DNA from: Vibrio sp. CB1-14
Lineage (GTDB): Bacteria > Pseudomonadota > Gammaproteobacteria > Enterobacterales > Vibrionaceae
Assembly: GCF_040412085.2 (NCBI RefSeq)
Contig: NZ_CP115920.1
Location: forward strand, 3,162,001-3,226,000
Direction of reading: 5' to 3'
Length of the DNA stretch: 64,000 nucleotides
Translations under genes and position numbers: made by a program
In this document: one piece after another, positions 59,925-64,000 of the stretch
Layout of the letters: each line of letters opens with the position of its first letter
Position numbering within the stretch: position 1 is the stretch's first letter
Notes under the pieces: generated by a model
What the model was told of the DNA's origin: nothing
The model's input: the letters and a program-made list of their open reading frames with translations, nothing else
Databases searched by the model: none

Positions 59925-60494
59925 ATGAACTTAGCTAATCACTTTCTCGTTGCCATGCCAGGGATGAAAGATCCCTACTTTCAGCGCAGCGTGATTTATG
60001 TGTGCGAGCACAACGATGAGGGCGCGATGGGCATCATGATCAGCACCCCAATTGATGTGACTGTCGCAAACATGCTTAAGCAAATACAAGTTGAACTCCC
60101 TATCGCTTCACAAACCACCCACAGCAAGAGCCTCGACGAGCCAGTACTGAACGGCGGCCCCGTGTCCGAGGACCGTGGGTTTATCCTACATAATCCTAAA
60201 GATCAGTATCAATCGAGCATTCAGATCACCGACCGGGTATCAGTCACTACATCCAAAGACATTTTGGCGGTACTAGGTACCGATGCTCAACCTGAAAACT
60301 ATATCGTCGCCCTCGGTTATTCTGGCTGGAGTGCAGGACAGCTGGAGACAGAGCTGGCTGAAAACTCTTGGCTCACCATAGAGGCGGATCCAAGCGTTAT
60401 CTTTGACACTCCAGTGGAAGAGCGTTGGAGTAGTGCGGTGGGTATGTTAGGGTTTGATATCGCTCAGCTTTCAGCGGATGTCGGTCACGCATAG
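59925..60494 (+). CDS. yqgE: UPF0301 family protein YqgE
   Basis: A 189-residue soluble protein of the AlgH/YqgE family, starting [22 protein letters not shown], here residues 1-22. Conserved parts are [18 protein letters not shown] and [18 protein letters not shown]. Function is not established. It is always close to gshB and ruvX, as here: 32 bases after gshB and 59 before ruvX. Strong AGGGAGAAACGGG ribosome-binding site. Confidence 0.95.
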   Translation: MNLANHFLVAMPGMKDPYFQRSVIYVCEHNDEGAMGIMISTPIDVTVANMLKQIQVELPIASQTTHSKSLDEPVLNGGPVSEDRGFILHNPKDQYQSSIQITDRVSVTTSKDILAVLGTDAQPENYIVALGYSGWSAGQLETELAENSWLTIEADPSVIFDTPVEERWSSAVGMLGFDIAQLSADVGHA

Positions 60495-60553
60495 ACTGCA
60501 TTGCGCATAGCCCTCGTCTTTACAAGAATAGTGCCTTCACAAACAGAGAACTT

Positions 60554-60979
60554 ATGACATCCAGAACCATCGTTGCTTTCGACTTCGGAACCAAAAGTAT
60601 TGGTAGTGCTATCGGCCAAGAGGTCACCGGCACAGCAAGCCCACTAAAGGCTTTCAAGGCCAAAGACGGTATCCCCAACTGGGATGACATCGAAGCAACA
60701 CTCAAAGAGTGGCAACCCGATCTCATCGTTGTTGGCTTGCCAACAGATGTGCGCGGCAAAGCGCTTGAAGACATTACTGCACGCGCTAAAAAGTTTGCTA
60801 ACCGCGTTCATGGCCGTTTCGGTTACCAAGTTGAAATGCACGATGAAAGGCTGTCTACAGCCGAGGCTCGCTCAGAATTGTTTGAGATGGGGGGTTACAA
60901 GGCATTGTCAAAAGGCAATGTCGATTGCCAATCAGCAGTTGTGATCCTAGAGAGCTGGTTTGAAGCGCAGTGGGCTTAA
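60554..60979 (+). CDS. ruvX: Holliday junction resolvase-like protein RuvX/YqgF
   Basis: A 141-residue RNase H-fold protein with the first catalytic Asp in [16 protein letters not shown] near residue 9, [11 protein letters not shown] near residue 60 and the acidic C-terminal pair DERLSTAEA and [10 protein letters not shown] near 97 and 122. In E. coli YqgF takes part in 16S rRNA 5' end maturation and antitermination. It is the last gene of rsmE-gshB-yqgE-ruvX and is followed by a terminator. Confidence 0.95.
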   Translation: MTSRTIVAFDFGTKSIGSAIGQEVTGTASPLKAFKAKDGIPNWDDIEATLKEWQPDLIVVGLPTDVRGKALEDITARAKKFANRVHGRFGYQVEMHDERLSTAEARSELFEMGGYKALSKGNVDCQSAVVILESWFEAQWA

Positions 60980-60995
60980 ATCTGATTTAAAACAG

Positions 60996-61022
60996 AAAAG
61001 GATGGCAAATGCCATCCTTTTT
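60996..61022. terminator. Bidirectional terminator between ruvX and luxS
   Basis: AAAAGGATGGCAAATGCCAT then CCTTTTT is a strong stem with A and T tracts on both sides, between converging genes. Confidence 0.9.
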
Positions 61023-61065
61023 AATTTTCGCCAGCCGCCTTTCTACTCAAAGCGACATAATTCAA

Positions 61066-61584
61066 TTAGTCTACTTTCAGCTCTTGCAACATAGACTCAG
61101 GCAAAGCAAGTTCATCATTCTTATTCACTTGAATGCCCGCTTCAATGATGTTTTTAGCGATCGCTTTCGCTTCATCTAGTGAGTGCATCGCCGCAGTACC
61201 ACACTGATACTCATTAAGCTCAGGGATCTTGTTCTGGCTCTCAACTTTCAGTACGTCTTGCATTGCATTTAGCCAAGCATCAGCAACTTGCTGCTCTGAT
61301 GGCGTACCAATCAAGCTCATGTAAAAGCCCGTGCGACAACCCATTGGAGAGATATCGATGATCTCAACCTGCTCACCATTTAGGTGCGCACGCATGAAGC
61401 CAGCATATAGGTGCTCTAGGGTGTGAATACCACGCTCAGACAAGATGTCCTTGTTTGGAGCCGTGAAACGCAGGTCGAAAACAGTAATTGTATCGCCTTT
61501 AGGGGTTTGCATTGTTTTCGCAACGCGTACCGCTGGAGCGTGCATTTTAGTGTGGTCTACCGTAAAGCTATCCAGTAGTGGCAT
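61066..61584 (-). CDS. luxS: S-ribosylhomocysteine lyase LuxS (AI-2 synthase)
   Basis: A 172-residue metalloenzyme that cleaves S-ribosylhomocysteine to homocysteine and DPD, the AI-2 precursor. Metal ligands His54 and His58 (HTLEHL) and Cys128 (QCGTAAMH) are intact, as is the catalytic Cys83 in MGCRTGFYM. Length and sequence are typical of vibrios. It recycles the methyl cycle that MetK feeds. It lies about 130 bases downstream of gshA on the same strand, a known Vibrio arrangement, and a direct repeat lies in that gap. Confidence 0.98.
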   Translation of the reverse strand: MPLLDSFTVDHTKMHAPAVRVAKTMQTPKGDTITVFDLRFTAPNKDILSERGIHTLEHLYAGFMRAHLNGEQVEIIDISPMGCRTGFYMSLIGTPSEQQVADAWLNAMQDVLKVESQNKIPELNEYQCGTAAMHSLDEAKAIAKNIIEAGIQVNKNDELALPESMLQELKVD

Positions 61585-61635
61585 GATATTTTCTCCTTGG
61601 TTTACTCACGGCTCCAGCCTTGGATTAAGACCGTG

Positions 61636-61665
61636 AGAACTGTGTCTTTTAAGAACTGTGTCTTT
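61636..61665. repeat. 14-bp direct repeat upstream of luxS
   Basis: AGAACTGTGTCTTT occurs twice, at 61636-61649 and 61652-61665, a 16-bp period. It lies about 50-80 bases before the luxS start. It could be a small tandem duplication or a binding site. Confidence 0.7.
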
Positions 61666-61681
61666 AGCGTGATTGTAAGTG

Positions 61682-61698
61682 GCGCAGCAGCGCTGCGC
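61682..61698 (-). terminator. Weak hairpin after gshA
   Basis: GCGCAG and CTGCGC form six-pair arms around a five-base loop about 20 bases downstream of the gshA stop. No T-run follows on the minus strand, so it may slow or protect rather than terminate, letting gshA and luxS share some transcript. Confidence 0.35.
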
Positions 61699-61715
61699 AA
61701 CCTCAGTAGACAAGC

Positions 61716-63305
61716 TTAGTTAGCGACCTGGGCTTGCTCCGGTGATAAATAAGCAAAGTAATCAGACAAGAAGTCATCGAAGTTGACGCTATCCGCCGAT
61801 TCAATACTCAACTGAGCAGAAACCGAACGCGTTACCTCATCTTCCATCACTTGAGTCGTATACGTTTTGTACTCGTGAGAAAGGTTCTTCTGACGGTACT
61901 CTTTACCCAATTCGCAGCCCACTTTACCTAGTCCACCTAGTTCTTTAGTTTTCGCCAGTAGCTGACCAGAAATAGACAACTCAGGGTTTTCATTCCATAC
62001 CTCAAGCCTGTCACACACCGCGCTGTACTCGCTGCCACCGTGTGCTGCATCCATATGCTTCGCGATATCACGAAGATCGGTAAAGACACGCTTGACCCAA
62101 GACTGGCTATCAAGCACTTCACCATCACAACCAATTTGTAGCTGCAGACCAACCTCACGGCCTTCGACGATTACTTTGTTCCAGTTTTCGCGCCAGCATG
62201 CGAGTTCACAATCATCCATTGGCTCGGAATCTTTAAGTGCACACCAGGTTAGGAATAGATCAAGGAAGCGAATTTGCTCAGCGGTAATGCCAATTGGACT
62301 ATATGGATTCACATCCAACGAGCGAACTTCTATGTATTCAACCCCACCACGAGACAGTGCCTCTGACGGTTTTTCACCACTTTTCGCTACACGTTTCGGT
62401 CTAATTGGCGCATACAGTTCGTTTTCGATCTGCAGCACATAATCGTTCAGCTGACGGTACTCACCATCGACTTTGACGCCAATCTTGGCAAAGTCTTGCG
62501 ATGGGGTATGAATCGCTTGATTCAGCCCTTCCAGATACTGGTCAAGGCTGTTAAAACCAATCTTTAAGGCACTTTGTGCGCTATTGGTGTAACCAAGATC
62601 GCTCAATCTCAACGAGGTGGCTTTTGGTAAATACAAGGTGCCACCCACTTTTTCAAATGGCAGTTTAGTCTCTTTACCTTGTAAGAATGATGAGCAGATA
62701 GCAGGAGATGCACCGAAGAAATACGGGATCAACCAACCGAAGCGGTAATAGTTTCGAATCAAACCAAAATAAGCTTCCGACTTCGCATCTTGACGCGTTT
62801 TCTTGTCTTGTTCACCGAACAACGCATCCCAGAACGATTCAGGGAATGAGAAGTTAAAGTGCACACCAGAGATAATCTGCATCAAGCTGCCGTAACGATG
62901 CTTAAGACCTTGACGGTATAGCGTCTTCATACGTCCCGAATTGGACGTACCATACTGCGCTAGAGCAATGTCGTCTTCTGAGCCAACATAGCAAGGCATC
63001 GACAACGGCCATAGCTTCTCGTTACCCAGTTTGGTTTGTGTGAAGTGATGAATATCGGATAACTGATTAATCAGCGTGTCGACATCACGTGATACTGGCG
63101 TTATGAATTCCAGCAGAGACTCAGAGAAGTCCGTGGTGATGTATTCATTGGTGAAGGCTGAGCCTAACGACTTAGGGTGAGGCGTTGTCGCCAATCGACC
63201 ATCGTCGGTGTAACGCAGCGATTCCCGCTCCACTCCGCGTCCGAACTCTTTGAACACGGCCTGATGTTTAGCAACTTGATCCAGTCGCTGAGCAAATTTA
63301 GTCAC
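61716..63305 (-). CDS. gshA: Glutamate-cysteine ligase
   Basis: A 529-residue class I gamma-glutamylcysteine ligase, the first step in glutathione synthesis. The N-terminal [18 protein letters not shown] near residue 22 and [12 protein letters not shown] near 60 are the family's ATP and metal sites, and [18 protein letters not shown] near 138 is also conserved. It starts with GTG at 63305. It is slightly longer than E. coli GshA (518) at the C-terminus. It lies upstream of luxS and downstream of an M16 peptidase gene on the same strand. Confidence 0.96.
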   Translation of the reverse strand: MTKFAQRLDQVAKHQAVFKEFGRGVERESLRYTDDGRLATTPHPKSLGSAFTNEYITTDFSESLLEFITPVSRDVDTLINQLSDIHHFTQTKLGNEKLWPLSMPCYVGSEDDIALAQYGTSNSGRMKTLYRQGLKHRYGSLMQIISGVHFNFSFPESFWDALFGEQDKKTRQDAKSEAYFGLIRNYYRFGWLIPYFFGASPAICSSFLQGKETKLPFEKVGGTLYLPKATSLRLSDLGYTNSAQSALKIGFNSLDQYLEGLNQAIHTPSQDFAKIGVKVDGEYRQLNDYVLQIENELYAPIRPKRVAKSGEKPSEALSRGGVEYIEVRSLDVNPYSPIGITAEQIRFLDLFLTWCALKDSEPMDDCELACWRENWNKVIVEGREVGLQLQIGCDGEVLDSQSWVKRVFTDLRDIAKHMDAAHGGSEYSAVCDRLEVWNENPELSISGQLLAKTKELGGLGKVGCELGKEYRQKNLSHEYKTYTTQVMEDEVTRSVSAQLSIESADSVNFDDFLSDYFAYLSPEQAQVAN

Positions 63306-63409
63306 AATGCGATTCGCTTATAGTTTGTTATTCCAATTGAAAAACGGATACATTAGCGAACACTAAGTAAGGTGTTCGCTAAATCACCTATTCCCACTAT
63401 ATGGTCATG

Positions 63410-64000
63410 TTACTGAGAGATTTCAAGCTCTGTAATTGGAATATTCAGTTTCTCTAACTGTGGCTTCAAACGCTTAGCATCGCCAACCACTATCAATTGG
63501 TATTGGCTAGGGTCAAACCACTTCGTCGCCAGCGCATTCAGCGTCGATTTATCAACGGTGGCAACAATATCATTGCGCTGCTTCAGGTAATCCTTATCCA
63601 AACTATAGGTTAAAATCGACGAAAGCAGGCTGGCTTTTTGACTTGGTGTTTCATACGTCAATGCATCTTGCTGCCCAACGGCTAGACGCATAAATGCCAG
63701 CTCCTCATCCGTCATACCGTTCTCGCTGTAGTTTTTCAGCTCTGCGATCATTTCTTCAAGTGAGGCTAGCGTCGCATCAGCGCGCACCTGAGCGCTAAAC
63801 ACAATTGCACCCACCTCTCGATTACTTGCAAAATAGCCACTTGCACCATAGGTATAGCCTTTATCTTCCCTTAGGTTCTGGTTAATACGGCTATTAAAGT
63901 TGCCAGCCAAGTTAAAGTTAGCGAGGCGACTTAGGTAGAGCTCACCCGTGGCGTCAAACGGCAAACCTTGACGTACCATACGAACGATACTTTGCGGCGC
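63410..64000 (-). CDS. M16-family zinc peptidase, C-terminal part (gene runs off the window)
   Basis: The frame is open from base 64000 to a stop at 63410, about 196 codons. The sequence LSRLANFNLAGNFNSRINQNLREDKGYTYGASG matches the C-terminal half of M16 (insulinase/PqqL-like) proteins, quoted only as positions about 18-50 of the fragment, with the key Arg-Tyr region LREDKGYTYGA. The zinc motif HxxEH would be in the N-terminal half outside the window. These enzymes degrade peptides in the periplasm or outer membrane; vibrios have a large two-domain form. Whether it has a signal peptide cannot be seen. Confidence 0.85.
   Translation of the reverse strand, partial: APQSIVRMVRQGLPFDATGELYLSRLANFNLAGNFNSRINQNLREDKGYTYGASGYFASNREVGAIVFSAQVRADATLASLEEMIAELKNYSENGMTDEELAFMRLAVGQQDALTYETPSQKASLLSSILTYSLDKDYLKQRNDIVATVDKSTLNALATKWFDPSQYQLIVVGDAKRLKPQLEKLNIPITELEISQ

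Overview
The window looks like a stretch of the large chromosome of a Vibrio-type gammaproteobacterium. This rests on gene content and order seen in the sequence: luxS next to gshA, a VarS/BarA-type hybrid kinase beside rlmD, the order rpoE-rseA-rseB-rseC-lepA-lepB-rnc-era-recO-pdxJ-acpS, zapA-6S RNA-ygfA-rpiA-serA, and epd-pgk-fbaA-mscS-argO. The species cannot be named from this. Almost everything is conserved core genome. I saw no prophage, insertion sequence, integron, CRISPR array, tRNA or rRNA gene.

Layout. 1-1450: end of an iron(III) ABC transport operon (fbpB partial, fbpA) with Fur-like sites. 1466-3260: glnK-amtB, preceded by a sigma-54 promoter and an NtrC-like palindrome. 3300-7545: yacL, then a glycerate-use cluster (cdaR, gntP-type permease, glycerate kinase) with a large palindrome between regulator and permease. 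7547-11400: an accessory-looking locus holding a divergent ureohydrolase, an AraC regulator and an atypical Ldh2-family dehydrogenase. 11400-17900: eno, pyrG, mazG, relA. 17945-22270: rlmD and barA. 22289-31600: acpS back to rpoE, all on the minus strand, covering sigma-E control, translation, secretion, ribosome maturation and repair. 31841-36200: nadB, ygfX-sdhE, ygfZ, a YbaK-type deacylase and a candidate small RNA. 36600-44700: ytfK, ubiI-ubiH-ygfB, zapA, 6S RNA, ygfA, rpiA, serA and a SIMPL-domain protein. 44731-52047: argP/argO, a second YbaK-type protein, mscS, fbaA-pgk-epd and a small zinc-ribbon protein. 52100-60980: tkt, metK with MetJ boxes, a DUF2189 membrane protein, sprT, endA, rsmE, gshB, yqgE and ruvX. 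61066-64000: luxS, gshA and the end of an M16 peptidase.

How the genes connect. Central carbon metabolism is well represented (eno, epd, pgk, fbaA, tkt, rpiA, serA, glycerate kinase). The methyl and AI-2 cycle is covered by metK and luxS, glutathione synthesis by gshA and gshB, and ubiquinone hydroxylation by ubiH and ubiI. RelA makes the stringent alarmone, and YtfK is known in E. coli to promote SpoT-dependent stringent signalling.

The least explained parts are the ureohydrolase/AraC/Ldh2 locus, the candidate structured RNA at about 36035-36200, two copies of a roughly 140-bp inverted-repeat element (15491-15625 and 43686-43836), and several strong palindromes or direct repeats in promoter regions.
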